DNA of 64,000 bases from an uncultured Amylibacter sp. (GTDB lineage Bacteria; Pseudomonadota; Alphaproteobacteria; Rhodobacterales; Rhodobacteraceae). The notes beneath the pieces are model-generated. The model did no database searches. It was not told the origin of the DNA and was given only the letters and a program-made list of their open reading frames with translations. Positions within the stretch are counted from its first letter, which is position 1; each line of letters opens with the position of its first letter. The DNA lies in assembly GCA_959347345.1 (NCBI GenBank), contig OY365738.1:2318501-2382500 (forward strand). The letters run 5' to 3'. This document shows, piece after piece, positions 33,989 to 43,266 of this stretch. A program made the position numbers and the translations under genes.

Positions 33989-35143
33989 TTATCCCCCGAT
34001 TTATCTACTGTGCTACAGCCTATCGCCACTGCCAAAGGCTTGCCAAATCGGCATTATATTGACCCTGAGACTTTCCAAACGGAAACCCGCGCCGTGCTGG
34101 GCGATAATTGGGCGGGGATTGGATTCGCCGCCAGTATCCCGAACGACGGCGATGTAAAGCCTGTGGATTTCCTCGGCATTCCAATGCTGATGGTGCGCGA
34201 TAACGGCGCAGTTCGGGTTTATCAAAATACATGCCGTCATCGCGGAATGATACTGGTGGATGCGCCCGCGAATATACGGGGGACTATTCGGTGTCCCTAT
34301 CACTCGTGGTGTTATGGGCTGGATGGCGCGTTGCGCTCTACCCCGCATGTTGGCGGGGCGGGCTGTAATGTGCATGACGGGATTAAACGGGCGGACTTGG
34401 GGTTGTTTGAAATCCGCTCGCATGTTTATATGGATGTCGTGTTTGTAAATGTATCAGGGAAAGCGGCGGAGTTTAAGGAGGCTCACGCGGATTTGCTCGC
34501 GCGATGGGCGGATTTTAATCAGCCGTTATATGCGGGCGGAGCGGACAGTATGTTTCAATTAAATGTCGCATGTAATTGGAAATTGGCGGTAGAGAATTAT
34601 TGCGAATCCTATCATTTGCCTTGGGTGCATCCCGATTTGAACTTGGTATCAAAGCTGGAAGACCACTATCATATTGAAAAACGATGGCAGTATTCTGGGC
34701 AAGGGTCGTATAAATATACTCAGATGACTGGGGAGGCGGGCGAGGTTTTTGCCGACTTCGGCGGATTGGCGGATAAGTGGGATGCGGGGGCGGAGTATGT
34801 TGCCTTGTATCCTAATGTGTTGTTTGGCGTGCATCGGGATCATACCTTTGCTATTATTTTACAGCCGATTGATTGTGGCAATACGGTGGAGCATGTGGCG
34901 TTGTATTACGCATCAGCCGAGTGCGCGGGTGCGGGGTTTGCCGATTTACGGATGAAAAACGCCGGGTTTTGGAAGGGGGTTTTTAAAGAGGATATTTTTG
35001 TCGTGGAAGGTATGCAAAGAGGGCGGTGCGGGCCGATGTTTGATGGTGGTAAGTTCTCCCCCGTGATGGACGGGCCGACGCATTTGTTTCACGAGTGGGT
35101 GGCGGATAAGATGACCAGCTATCAAGGGGCTGATGGTGGGTGA
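33953..35143 (+). CDS. Rieske aromatic ring-hydroxylating oxygenase, alpha subunit (GbcA-like)
   Basis: A 396-residue oxygenase component. The Rieske [2Fe-2S] ligands are in CRHRG (Cys94, His96) and CPYHSW. The mononuclear iron site is ENYCESYHLPWVHP near residue 220. Relatives demethylate quaternary amines such as glycine betaine, stachydrine or carnitine. The nearby FAD/GcvT enzyme with an identical upstream motif favours glycine betaine, but this is inference and no reductase is seen. The N-terminus holds MKHD three times from a 12-bp repeat, giving three in-frame ATGs. The first has AAAGGAG before it and is used. The frame is open 75 nt upstream. Confidence 0.87.
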   Translation: MKHDMKHDMKHDLSPDLSTVLQPIATAKGLPNRHYIDPETFQTETRAVLGDNWAGIGFAASIPNDGDVKPVDFLGIPMLMVRDNGAVRVYQNTCRHRGMILVDAPANIRGTIRCPYHSWCYGLDGALRSTPHVGGAGCNVHDGIKRADLGLFEIRSHVYMDVVFVNVSGKAAEFKEAHADLLARWADFNQPLYAGGADSMFQLNVACNWKLAVENYCESYHLPWVHPDLNLVSKLEDHYHIEKRWQYSGQGSYKYTQMTGEAGEVFADFGGLADKWDAGAEYVALYPNVLFGVHRDHTFAIILQPIDCGNTVEHVALYYASAECAGAGFADLRMKNAGFWKGVFKEDIFVVEGMQRGRCGPMFDGGKFSPVMDGPTHLFHEWVADKMTSYQGADGG

Positions 35144-35378
35144 TGTTCGGGCGGATACACAGGCGGATAATACCCGTTTGCTGGCCGCCTATGCCAGAGG
35201 CGACGGTCGCGAAATGATGCAGATTTATCAAGCCGCAGGGCGGGTGGCGTTGGACGCAGGGGATATTGACGCGGGGTGTTTTTTGCTGACGCAGGCCTAT
35301 GTTTATGGGTTGGAATTGGGCGCGGCAGAGGCAGAAGAGTTACGCACGATACTCGTCCAATATGGACGCGAAGAATGA
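35133..35378 (+). CDS. Small helical protein coupled to the Rieske gene
   Basis: An 81-residue, Ala-rich, all-helical protein (LLAAYARGDGREMMQIYQAA, then CFLLTQAYVYGLELG) resembling two TPR-like helical hairpins. It overlaps the Rieske gene by 11 nt and is probably translationally coupled, perhaps as an accessory of the oxygenase. Function unknown. The following 157 bp hold the promoter region of the Panacea pair. Confidence 0.7.
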   Translation: MVGDVRADTQADNTRLLAAYARGDGREMMQIYQAAGRVALDAGDIDAGCFLLTQAYVYGLELGAAEAEELRTILVQYGREE

Positions 35379-35504
35379 ATTTTTAACTGTGGGGTGCGAC
35401 ACTAAATAAATGCAAAAAAATCACAGCCTCACATTATTTTTACATTTTATCAATAAAAAGGCTTGCTAACCAGTTATTAACTATATTATATGTAAAACAT
35501 GAGA

Positions 35505-35518
35505 TGTCTTGTAAGACA
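35505..35518. promoter_or_regulatory. Palindromic operator candidate before the Panacea pair
   Basis: TGTCTTGTAAGACA is a perfect 6-bp inverted repeat with a 2-nt centre. It lies 17 nt before the start codon and just downstream of a TATATTATAT -10-like region at 35482-35491. It fits autoregulation of a toxin-antitoxin operon. Confidence 0.55.
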
Positions 35519-35535
35519 CCTTAAGGGAAAAAATT

Positions 35536-36132
35536 ATGGCGTATAAACCACGCAAAGCGGCGCAAACCATTGCCTATTTCATTTTGAAAAGTGGGGCGCA
35601 AGACATGAACGTTCTAAAGGCTGTTAAACTTGTTTATTTGGCTGATCGTGAATGTATACGAAAACGCGGTTTTCCGATTCAAGATGAAGACCGTTTTTCT
35701 CTCCCAAATGGACCAGTTAATTCTAGCACTCTTGACCATATCAATGGTGAATTTGATTTGAAAAAATGCGGTTGGTCAGATTTTTTGAACGATAAGGTTG
35801 GTTATAACATAGGGTTATCTGATAAGAATATAAAAGAAGATGATTTGGATGAGATGAGCGAAAGCGAAATTGAAGTCTTGAATGATGTTTGGGGGCAATT
35901 TGGTCATATGAATCAATGGGAATTGGTTGCTTACACACACAACCCCGAAAATATTCCTGAGTGGAAGCACCCAGGAACATCAAGATTGCCCATCCCTCTT
36001 TTGTCCATTATGCATGCTGTTGATTTACCCAATGCAGAAGAATTCGCGGAAGAGGTTGAGGCTTTTTCCAGAATGGATGATACGTGGAATCGGCTTCGCG
36101 ATAGTGTTAATGCGCAATCGGCTGGCTCGTAG
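35536..36132 (+). CDS. Panacea-domain (SocA/DUF4065-like) antitoxin
   Basis: A 198-residue protein with the Panacea pattern. YKPRKAAQTIAYFILKSG and VLKAVKLVYLADRECIRKRG form the N-terminus. PIQDEDRFSLPNGPVNSST follows, and QWELVAYTHNPENIPEW lies in the second half. Panacea proteins are promiscuous antitoxins that neutralise unrelated toxins, and SocA of Caulobacter belongs here. The strong ribosome site TAAGGGAAAAAA precedes the ATG. It sits 7 nt before a second small gene, probably its toxin. AT-rich compared with the oxygenase genes on both sides. Confidence 0.88.
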   Translation: MAYKPRKAAQTIAYFILKSGAQDMNVLKAVKLVYLADRECIRKRGFPIQDEDRFSLPNGPVNSSTLDHINGEFDLKKCGWSDFLNDKVGYNIGLSDKNIKEDDLDEMSESEIEVLNDVWGQFGHMNQWELVAYTHNPENIPEWKHPGTSRLPIPLLSIMHAVDLPNAEEFAEEVEAFSRMDDTWNRLRDSVNAQSAGS

Positions 36133-36138
36133 CTATTT

Positions 36139-36537
36139 ATGCCCATCCGTCCGCGACAAACCTTTTTGATGAAATCTGGTCCGTCGCATGATCCCGAAAG
36201 ACTACATTTACATTTTGTTTGCCTTGATGTAGATGATGATGGAAATACCCTGATTGTTCCTATGTCAAGTTATGAAGGAAATTATTCCGATTCTACTTGT
36301 ATTCTTGATATTGGCGATCATGAGTTTATCAAGCATAAATCGTTTGTGCTCTATATAAAAGCGCAAATTAGAAATGCCGATGAATTGCAAGCGGATATAG
36401 ATGAAAGAGTAATTATCCCCCAAAAAGATATATTGCAATATTTTCTTTTAAAAATACGAAAGGGTGTGCTGGATTCAAAAGAAACTCCAAAAAATATCAA
36501 AGACTATTGTAAGTCCCGTATGCAGGGCAAGAGGTAA
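36139..36537 (+). CDS. Probable toxin partner of the Panacea antitoxin (PemK-like fold suspected)
   Basis: A 132-residue protein. LHLHFVCLDVDDDGNTLIVP, then DSTCILDIGDHEFIKHKSFV and a basic helical C-terminus. The early beta-strands and the TCILDIGDHEFIKHKS block recall small PemK/MazF-like proteins found next to antitoxins, but I see no certain catalytic residues. The location 7 nt behind a Panacea gene, the size and the shared AT-richness make a toxin the best guess. Confidence 0.6.
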   Translation: MPIRPRQTFLMKSGPSHDPERLHLHFVCLDVDDDGNTLIVPMSSYEGNYSDSTCILDIGDHEFIKHKSFVLYIKAQIRNADELQADIDERVIIPQKDILQYFLLKIRKGVLDSKETPKNIKDYCKSRMQGKR

Positions 36538-36576
36538 AAGTGGGGATGCATCAAGACTTTCGTGCAAAACCCGCCC

Positions 36577-36594
36577 CTAAAATGTCGCAAACAA
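36577..36594 (+). promoter_or_regulatory. Shared 18-nt motif upstream of the FAD/GcvT gene
   Basis: Exact copy of CTAAAATGTCGCAAACAA at 33885-33902, ending 71 nt before the start codon at 36666. Confidence 0.55.
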
Positions 36595-36665
36595 CCTATA
36601 CCCGTGTTAATTTTCCACTAATCTATCATCAAAGATAATAATTAACCTCAAAAAGAAAGAACCCC

Positions 36666-39101
36666 ATGAAAACCCACGCACAAGCCGTCGTTATAGGCGG
36701 CGGACTTATCGGCTGTTCCATCCTTTACCACCTAGCGAAACTGGGTTGGAAAGACACCATCCTGCTGGAACGGGATGAATTAACCAGTGGCTCTACTTGG
36801 CACGCGGCGGCTGGTATCCACGGACTCCACGACAGCAATAATATTTCCAAAATGCAGTATTACACCATGAACCTCTATCAGCAGTTAGAGGCGGAAACAG
36901 GCCAAGGCTGCGGGATATATCAGCCAGGCACGCTCTATCTGGCGCAAACCGAAGCGCGCGAGCATCAGCTGCGTATTCAGGCGGCGAAAGCTCGCGCCTT
37001 TGACGCTGGTTTTTATGAAATCAGCATTGAGGAGGCGAAACAGAAAAACCCCTTGATTAATTTTGACGGGATTCGGTGCGTGATGTTTGAACCCGATAGC
37101 GGGCATGTTGATCCCAGTGGCGTAACCCACGCCTATGCCGCGGGGGCGCGGGCTCTGGGGGCAGAAATCCACCGTTTCACCCCCGTTACCGCGACAACTC
37201 CCACCCCGAATGGTGAGTGGATTGTGCAAACGCCAAAAGGCGATATTCGCACGCAATGGGTTGTTAATGTGGCGGGGCTTTGGGCGCGGGAAGTCGCCGC
37301 GCTGGCGGGTTTCACCCTGCCCTTACAGCCGACCGAGCACCAATATCTGGTGACCGAAACCATTGATTCCATTGCTAAATTTGGCAAACACCTGCCCTCC
37401 GTTGCTGATAGAGATGGCGAGTATTATATGCGACAGGAAGGCAAAGGTTTGCTGATAGGTGCTTACGAACGCGATTTGCGTTTTTGGGCGGAAGAGGGAA
37501 CTCCGCAGGGGTTTGGGCATGAGCTTTTCCCCGATGATTTGGATAGAATCAGTGAAAACTTACTCCGTGCGATGGAACGTGTGCCAGATGCCGCCACGGT
37601 TGGCATTAAACGGGTTATCAATGGTCCGATGATTTGGTCGCCTGATAGCTCTGCCCTTTATGGTCCTGTGCCAGAGCTGACGAACTATTTTTGCTGTTGC
37701 GGGATTATTCCGGGGTTTAGCCAATCGGGTGGTTTGGGTCTGGCAACCGCGCAATGGATAATAGACGGCGAGCCTGAATTGGACATGTTCCCGTGGGATA
37801 TGGCGCGGTTTGGCGCGTGGGCGGATAAGGATTTCACCCGTGCGCGGGTTGCCGACCAATACGCCAATCGGTTTAAAATTCACTTTCCTTATGAGGAACG
37901 GACGGCGGGTCGCCCCCTGCGCACTCGCCCGATTTATGAAACGCAAAAACAGATGGGCGCGGTTTTCGGGCTGAGTTACGGGTGGGAGCATCCCCTATGG
38001 TTTGCCCCGAAAGGTGTGGCGCAAACTGAGGATTACGGTTATACTCGTCAAGCGTGGTTTGAACCTGTTGGCAAGGAATGTTTGGCGTTGCGCAACGGTG
38101 TTGGCGTGATAGATATTTCCAATTTCGCCAAGTATGAAATCAAAGGTGCGGGCGCGGCCGATTGGTTAAATCGTGTGATGGCAAACCATGTCCCGCGGGA
38201 GGTTGGACGCAGTTGCCTGACGCCTCTTTTGGGGCGGCGGGCTGGGATTGCTGGCGATTTCACTTTGACGAAACTGGGGGAAGAGCATTTCTGGATGGTA
38301 GGCTCTGGCGCGGCGGAACGCTATCACCAGCGTATTTTTAACGGTACGGATCGCGGTGATGTGGCGTTTATCAGCCAAACAGATGCGTGGTGCGGGTTTA
38401 ATGTGGCGGGGCCGGATTCGCGGGCGTTGCTGGCGCGATTGACCCAAACCGATATGTCCAATGAAAATTGGGGGTTTATGCGGTCTAAATCCTTTGTTAT
38501 AGCGGGGATGTCGGCGATTGGCTTGCGGGTTTCTTTTAGTGGCGATTTGGGGTGGGAGGTCTATGTGAAACAGGCCGACCAGCAAAAACTATATGATGCG
38601 TTGTTTGAAAGCGGTGCGGATTTGGGGGTGTGTGCGGTTGGCGGGCGCGCCTTGGGCAGTTTGCGGATTGAAAAGGGCTATGGCTCTTGGGGGCGCGAAT
38701 ATAGCCCTGAGTATTGGCCGCAAGAGGTTGGCTTGGCAGGGTTGATTAAAATGGATAAGCCCGCGTTTTTGGGGCGCGAAGCCTATGGTGCGATTGCCGA
38801 TAATGCCCCCCGTGAAAAGCTGGTGTTGTTAGAGGTTTCGGTTACAAATAACGCCGATGCCAGTGGTGGCGAGCCTGTGTTTTTACCTGATAATGGTAGC
38901 GGTTTTGGTCGGGCGGTTGGGCGTGTGTCCAGTGGTGCCTACGGTTATTTTGTGCAGAAATCGCTGGCGTTTTGTTTTATTGAAACGGGGTGTGTTAAGG
39001 CGGGTGCGGAGTTTGAGATTGCTATTTTGGGGCAACCCCATAAGGCAAAGCTGTTGGAGTGTCCGCCGTTTGACCCAAGCGGGGCGAGGTTGCGGGGCTA
39101 G
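36666..39101 (+). CDS. FAD-dependent oxidoreductase/GcvT fusion (dimethylglycine or sarcosine dehydrogenase-like)
   Basis: An 811-residue two-domain enzyme. The N-terminal DAO-type FAD domain has VVIGGGLIGCSILYHLAKLG (residues 9-28), GSTWHAAAGIHGL with the likely covalent-FAD or active-site His, and WVVNVAGLWA. From ~residue 430 a GcvT/aminomethyltransferase half follows (GVGVIDISNFAKYEIKGAGA, AWCGFNVAGPDSR, and GDLGWEVYVKQ) that passes the methylene group to tetrahydrofolate. Length and layout match dimethylglycine dehydrogenase and relatives. With the Rieske enzyme it could form a glycine betaine to sarcosine route. The stop is followed by heptamer-like repeats. Confidence 0.9.
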   Translation: MKTHAQAVVIGGGLIGCSILYHLAKLGWKDTILLERDELTSGSTWHAAAGIHGLHDSNNISKMQYYTMNLYQQLEAETGQGCGIYQPGTLYLAQTEAREHQLRIQAAKARAFDAGFYEISIEEAKQKNPLINFDGIRCVMFEPDSGHVDPSGVTHAYAAGARALGAEIHRFTPVTATTPTPNGEWIVQTPKGDIRTQWVVNVAGLWAREVAALAGFTLPLQPTEHQYLVTETIDSIAKFGKHLPSVADRDGEYYMRQEGKGLLIGAYERDLRFWAEEGTPQGFGHELFPDDLDRISENLLRAMERVPDAATVGIKRVINGPMIWSPDSSALYGPVPELTNYFCCCGIIPGFSQSGGLGLATAQWIIDGEPELDMFPWDMARFGAWADKDFTRARVADQYANRFKIHFPYEERTAGRPLRTRPIYETQKQMGAVFGLSYGWEHPLWFAPKGVAQTEDYGYTRQAWFEPVGKECLALRNGVGVIDISNFAKYEIKGAGAADWLNRVMANHVPREVGRSCLTPLLGRRAGIAGDFTLTKLGEEHFWMVGSGAAERYHQRIFNGTDRGDVAFISQTDAWCGFNVAGPDSRALLARLTQTDMSNENWGFMRSKSFVIAGMSAIGLRVSFSGDLGWEVYVKQADQQKLYDALFESGADLGVCAVGGRALGSLRIEKGYGSWGREYSPEYWPQEVGLAGLIKMDKPAFLGREAYGAIADNAPREKLVLLEVSVTNNADASGGEPVFLPDNGSGFGRAVGRVSSGAYGYFVQKSLAFCFIETGCVKAGAEFEIAILGQPHKAKLLECPPFDPSGARLRG

Positions 39102-39152
39102 TTGTTAGTTGTTAGTTATTAGTGATTAATGATTAGTGATTAGTGATTAGTG
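39099..39152 (+). repeat. Heptamer-type array after the FAD/GcvT gene
   Basis: TAGTTGT and TAGTGAT units start at the stop codon of the FAD/GcvT gene and run to within 3 nt of the end of the convergent Mrr-like gene. Confidence 0.85.
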
Positions 39153-39154
39153 GG

Positions 39155-40015
39155 TTATTCGCTAAACATTTTTTCATAAAGATTGGGAATGTCATGGTGC
39201 GATAAAAGTTTAACACCCGTATCTGTGGCGAGGGCTTTTGCACTCTTGGTATAAGATGCGTTTGAAATAACCCCGACCGCATCCATTTGATGAAAAGCCT
39301 TGCCCGCGTGTGCCTCTTGCACGGCTTTGTTGCCAACAGAGGATTTAAGGAGTTTGCATTGTAGCCCGATTATTTTGCCATTTTTCTTGGCAATAACATC
39401 AATACCTTGATCGCCAGAGCCAGACGTGGCTTTTGCATCCCAGCCGAATTTATTTAAGCCATCAGCAACCCAATGTTCAAATTCATGTCCGTCTGTGGGG
39501 ATGGTGTTAATATCAAAACCCGATTCGCGGTCATATTCTTCCCAAATACCCAATTGCTCAAATACAAATTTCTTTGTTTTGCTACGTATTCCGTAATCAC
39601 TTGTGAAGTACGCACTTACACCAACACTTTTATAGAATTCATCAAGAACTTTATCAGTGTTATTTTCTACTACCGCTCCATAATCGTCTGTTATTACAGC
39701 TCTTTCTAGATTGCGATTTAATACGTGCCGATGCGTTTTTATTGCATCCATAAGCCTGTTAATGTTTTGTTTTCTTTCAATAGAATTTTCTATCTCGCGT
39801 TGACGTTCTTTTTCAGCTTTTTCGTCATCTTGTTCTTTAATTTGTTTTTTACTTGGCGACATACAGTAAATGAAAATTACCACAATAACAGCAAAAGCTA
39901 AAAGGGATACCAATATTGCTGTAACAAGTTTTATGCCAGTAACGAGAGACAGAATTATTGATACAATGCCCCAAAATGCAATTGCCCCCGTTATAGCAGT
40001 TTTATTCTCATTCAT
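39155..40015 (-). CDS. Membrane-anchored Mrr-like restriction endonuclease domain protein
   Basis: A 286-residue protein. Two N-terminal membrane segments (AITGAIAFWGIVSIILSLV and VTAILVSLLAFAVIVVIFIY), a charged helical linker, and a C-terminal Mrr/PD-(D/E)XK nuclease domain: HEFEHWVADGLNKFGWDAKA, GSGDQGIDVIAKK and IIGLQCKLLK give the D...QxK pattern. Such membrane-linked Mrr-like proteins may cleave incoming or modified DNA at the membrane; that role is inference. The ATG at 40015 has GGAAAGACAT before it; a GTG 24 nt upstream is less likely. AT-rich and flanked on both sides by heptamer arrays. Confidence 0.85.
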   Translation of the reverse strand: MNENKTAITGAIAFWGIVSIILSLVTGIKLVTAILVSLLAFAVIVVIFIYCMSPSKKQIKEQDDEKAEKERQREIENSIERKQNINRLMDAIKTHRHVLNRNLERAVITDDYGAVVENNTDKVLDEFYKSVGVSAYFTSDYGIRSKTKKFVFEQLGIWEEYDRESGFDINTIPTDGHEFEHWVADGLNKFGWDAKATSGSGDQGIDVIAKKNGKIIGLQCKLLKSSVGNKAVQEAHAGKAFHQMDAVGVISNASYTKSAKALATDTGVKLLSHHDIPNLYEKMFSE

Positions 40016-40098
40016 ATCTATGTCTTTCCAAAAACCCACAATACCAAAACCCGCCTTGCGTGTAAATACTTAGATGGCAAAAAGATGCGGGGATATAT

Positions 40099-40143
40099 TA
40101 ATAACCAATAACTAACAACTAACAACTAATAACTAACAACTAA
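40099..40143 (-). repeat. Heptamer-type array at the 3' end of the AmpD-like gene
   Basis: AACTAAC and AACTAAT units. Read on the minus strand they encode the last residues of the amidase (FSC) and its TAG stop, then continue as TTAGTTG units. Confidence 0.85.
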
Positions 40144-40837
40144 ATTCACGTGCCAATGCCCGCATCATCCCCATATCGCGGGAGTTCAAATCACCCGTCT
40201 CATGGGGGGCGAACCGCAACCGAAAGGCAGTTAAAACCTCCGAAAACCCTTGCAAATCATCGCTTGCAGGGCGATATCCAAACGCCGCCGCGTCCGCCAT
40301 AAACCCCGCCCAATCCACCGCCACACCCGCATCACCAGCAGCCCAAACCGACAAACCCTGCCGTGCCAACCCCTGCCAATCAAACGCAAGACCAGGGTCA
40401 GTCTTACGCCCCACGGCCATATCGGAATGCCCAATAACACCCTTTGGCGCAATCCCCCACCGCGCCAAAATACCGTGCAATAACCCCGCCAGAGCCCGCA
40501 TTTGCACCGCAGGATATTCAGGATAATCGGGCGCACCACTGTTCATCAATTCCACGCCAATACTGTGCGAATTCACATCGTTTATCGCGCCCCATTGCCC
40601 GACTCCCGCGTGCCACGCACGCGCCGATTCCGCCACCAATTGATAAATCACTCCCGTTCGGGTGATGAGATAATGCGCCGAAACCTCCGCATCCGTATCA
40701 CATAACCGCGCCAAAACCTCATCCACATTATCCATAGCCGTATAGTGCAACACCACCAAACTCGGCACAGCACCATCCCGCCGCACACCGCAGTTGGGCG
40801 ACTCATGCGCAATGATATTGGGGGTTACGGTCGCCAT
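40133..40837 (-). CDS. N-acetylmuramoyl-L-alanine amidase, AmpD type
   Basis: A 234-residue amidase_2 zinc enzyme. Zinc ligands are in LVVLHYTAM and VIGHSDMAVGRKTDPG, with GVELMNSG between. It has the C-terminal peptidoglycan-binding-like helices (FGYRPASDDLQGFSEVLTAF) typical of alphaproteobacterial AmpD/AmiD-like proteins. No signal peptide, so probably cytoplasmic muropeptide recycling. The ATG at 40837 is used; a TTG lies 6 nt upstream. It overlaps the Excalibur lipoprotein gene by 13 nt. Its last residues are encoded by a repeat array. Confidence 0.9.
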   Translation of the reverse strand: MATVTPNIIAHESPNCGVRRDGAVPSLVVLHYTAMDNVDEVLARLCDTDAEVSAHYLITRTGVIYQLVAESARAWHAGVGQWGAINDVNSHSIGVELMNSGAPDYPEYPAVQMRALAGLLHGILARWGIAPKGVIGHSDMAVGRKTDPGLAFDWQGLARQGLSVWAAGDAGVAVDWAGFMADAAAFGYRPASDDLQGFSEVLTAFRLRFAPHETGDLNSRDMGMMRALAREFSC

Positions 40838-41295
40838 CCGCAAGCAAACCCGTCGCCGTCATCATCTAACCCCAAGTGGTCTTCTTTCGGTCCGCCCTTG
40901 GATAGGAAAACAAACTGCGCATAGTCATTGCTGGGCAGGGTTTGGCATACCCGCGTAGGCACCGGATTGCGTTCGCGCGAATACCGTTTTTTACCAATAC
41001 GGCGTTTGGCATAACGCTCGGCGTAGGCCGCCAAATCCACGCGAGTCTCTTCATCGCGCTCTGGCAGGGGGGTGGCAATATATTGCACATATTGATTGCT
41101 CAGCCGTGCCAGCCTGTCCGCGTCCGTTTCAATGGATTCTTGGGCGGTGATGGTTTCAAAGCTCTGCGAATCCGACAGATTTTGTGTGTCCGCGCTGACA
41201 TCCTCAAACCCAAGCGGGGCATCGGACTCATCCGCCTTACCACCGCCACATGCCGTCAGTATAAGAGCACAAAAGATTATGGGTAGTCTTAGCAT
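40825..41295 (-). CDS. Lipoprotein with C-terminal Excalibur-like calcium site
   Basis: A 156-residue protein. The lipobox LILTACGGG places a lipidated Cys near residue 16. A Ser/Asp/Thr-rich acidic middle, a basic segment (YAKRRIGKKRYSRERNP) and a compact C-terminal domain with two Cys and LGLDDDGDGFACGWRP, the DxDxDGxxC signature of Excalibur, complete it. Expected to be an envelope lipoprotein binding Ca2+, exact role unknown. It begins 3 nt after the gatA stop in the same direction as gatA and ampD. Confidence 0.85.
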   Translation of the reverse strand: MLRLPIIFCALILTACGGGKADESDAPLGFEDVSADTQNLSDSQSFETITAQESIETDADRLARLSNQYVQYIATPLPERDEETRVDLAAYAERYAKRRIGKKRYSRERNPVPTRVCQTLPSNDYAQFVFLSKGGPKEDHLGLDDDGDGFACGWRP

Positions 41296-41298
41296 CGC

Positions 41299-42786
41299 CT
41301 AACCCCACCAAACATTCGGCTTTGCATCAAAGGCAAAATCCTTTTCCAACGCACCCGCGATATTCATCAATTCGCCTTCCTCCCAAGGTCGCCCAATCAG
41401 TTGCAAACCCAAGGGCAACCCTGCGCAGTCCAATCCAGCAGGCAGGCTAATCGCGGGTAATCCCGCCAGATTCACCGTCACCGTGAAAACATCGTTCAGG
41501 TACATTTTAATAGGGTCAATCGCGGTTTCATCACCCAGAGCAAAGGCGGCACTTGGCGTTGTCGGGGTTAAAATAGCCTCCACCCCCATGTCAAAAACCT
41601 GCTGGAAATCGCGTTTAATTAGGTTACGCACCTTTTGGGCTCGGCGATAATAGGCATCATAAAACCCAGCCGATAAAACATAAGTGCCTATCATCAGGCG
41701 GCGTTTCACTTCATCACCAAACCCCTCTGCACGGGTTTTTTTATACATCTCATCAATACCATCCTCCGCGCCGATATCGGCTCGCAAACCATAGCGAACC
41801 CCGTCATATCGGGCGAGGTTTGACGAAGCCTCCGCTGGTGCCAAAACATAATAGGCGGGCAGGGCGTATTTCGTGTGGGGCAGGGAGACATCGACAATCT
41901 CCGCACCCGCATCGCGTAGGCGGGCTATCCCATTTGCCCATAAATCCTCTATATCCTGCGGCATTCCATCAAGGCGATATTCTTTGGGAATAGCGATTTT
42001 TTTGCCTTTGATGGGCTGGTCTAACATCGCTTCAAAATCAGGCACGGCAAGGTTTGCGCTGGTGCTGTCCTTTGGGTCATGCCCCGACATTGCGCCCAGT
42101 AATATCGCGCAATCGCGTACGGATTTTGCCATGGGGCCAGCTTGGTCTAGCGACGAGGCAAAGGCGATAACCCCCCAGCGCGAGCATCGCCCGTAGGTGG
42201 GTTTTATCCCCGTAATACCCGTGAAAGCAACGGGTTGACGGATGGAACCCCCCGTGTCCGTGCCAAGCGCCGCCAAGCATAAATCGGCGGCAACGGCGGC
42301 GGCAGAACCGCCAGAAGAACCCCCAGGGGTCAGTGGGGCGGGGTCGTTCCCCCGCCAAGGGTTTATCACCGCGCCGTAGGTTGAGGTCTCATTAGAAGAG
42401 CCCATTGCGAACTCATCCATATTGGTTTTGCCCAGCATAACCGCGCCTTGTTGCCAAAGCTGGGTTGTGATGGTGGACTCGTATTCGGGTTTGAAATTGG
42501 CGAGGATGGCGGAGGCGGCTTGGGTTTTCACCCCCTTTGTGCAGAACAAATCCTTAATGCCGAGCGGTATCCCGCACATATCGGGTGCATCGCCCGTTGC
42601 CAGCATTTTATCGGCGGCGGCGGCTTGCTTGCGAGCGTGGTCAGGGGTTTTATGGCAAAACGCGTTCAACGCATCGCCCGCGTCAATCGCCGATAAGCAA
42701 TCGTTTGTTAATTCGGTTGCACTGATTGTTTTGGCGCGGAGCATATCGCGCGCGGTCGCTATGGTAAGTTTTGCCAATTCGCCCAT
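41299..42786 (-). CDS. gatA: Glutamyl-tRNA(Gln)/Asp-tRNA(Asn) amidotransferase subunit A
   Basis: A 495-residue amidase-signature enzyme that supplies ammonia for Gln-tRNA(Gln) formation with GatB and GatC. The Ser-cisSer-Lys triad is visible: LGIKDLF with the Lys near residue 78, then [10 protein letters not shown] and DTGGSIRQP with the two Ser. GatB is not in the window. The ATG at 42786 is preceded by AAAGGAAAA; the frame extends 45 nt upstream. gatC ends 35 nt before it. Confidence 0.95.
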   Translation of the reverse strand: MGELAKLTIATARDMLRAKTISATELTNDCLSAIDAGDALNAFCHKTPDHARKQAAAADKMLATGDAPDMCGIPLGIKDLFCTKGVKTQAASAILANFKPEYESTITTQLWQQGAVMLGKTNMDEFAMGSSNETSTYGAVINPWRGNDPAPLTPGGSSGGSAAAVAADLCLAALGTDTGGSIRQPVAFTGITGIKPTYGRCSRWGVIAFASSLDQAGPMAKSVRDCAILLGAMSGHDPKDSTSANLAVPDFEAMLDQPIKGKKIAIPKEYRLDGMPQDIEDLWANGIARLRDAGAEIVDVSLPHTKYALPAYYVLAPAEASSNLARYDGVRYGLRADIGAEDGIDEMYKKTRAEGFGDEVKRRLMIGTYVLSAGFYDAYYRRAQKVRNLIKRDFQQVFDMGVEAILTPTTPSAAFALGDETAIDPIKMYLNDVFTVTVNLAGLPAISLPAGLDCAGLPLGLQLIGRPWEEGELMNIAGALEKDFAFDAKPNVWWG

Positions 42787-42820
42787 GGGGTTTTCCTTTG
42801 CTTTGGGGGTTTGCCCCGAT

Positions 42821-43120
42821 TTATTCCACAACCTTTGGCACGGCGAAAAACCCTTCGCGGGTCATCGGCGCGTTTGATAGGATTTGCGCGGGTTTATCAC
42901 CGCCCGTTTCATCGGTGGTTGGGGTGTCATCGCGCCATTTCAAATCCATAGGCATGACGGCAGGGGTGTCTGTGACATCGCTGATATCGACTTCGTTCAA
43001 TTGCTCCATAAAGCCAATAATGCGTGATAGGCGTTCCGCCATCGCGTCCAGTTCATTATCTTTAATATCAATACGCGCCAGATTGGCGATGCGTTTTACG
43101 GTGGTTTGGTCAATTTGCAT
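42821..43120 (-). CDS. gatC: Amidotransferase subunit C
   Basis: A 99-residue helper subunit of Gat[23 protein letters not shown] and the conserved [14 protein letters not shown] belt region are seen, then the C-terminal end [20 protein letters not shown], with the classic REGFFxVPKV. Lies 35 nt before gatA, one operon. The 146-bp gap on its upstream side carries the divergent promoters for gatC and the methylase. Confidence 0.95.
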   Translation of the reverse strand: MQIDQTTVKRIANLARIDIKDNELDAMAERLSRIIGFMEQLNEVDISDVTDTPAVMPMDLKWRDDTPTTDETGGDKPAQILSNAPMTREGFFAVPKVVE

Positions 43121-43266
43121 GGGGGTGTGCCTGTTTTTTGGGTTTTAGGGTGTTTAGCGTGATTGGGGGAAGAGTTCAAGTTTTTTTAACGACCTAATGA
43201 ACCCTTTATTAACCTTTACACCTGTTACTATACCTGCTATCACAAATCCAAACAAAGGGGCAGGTC

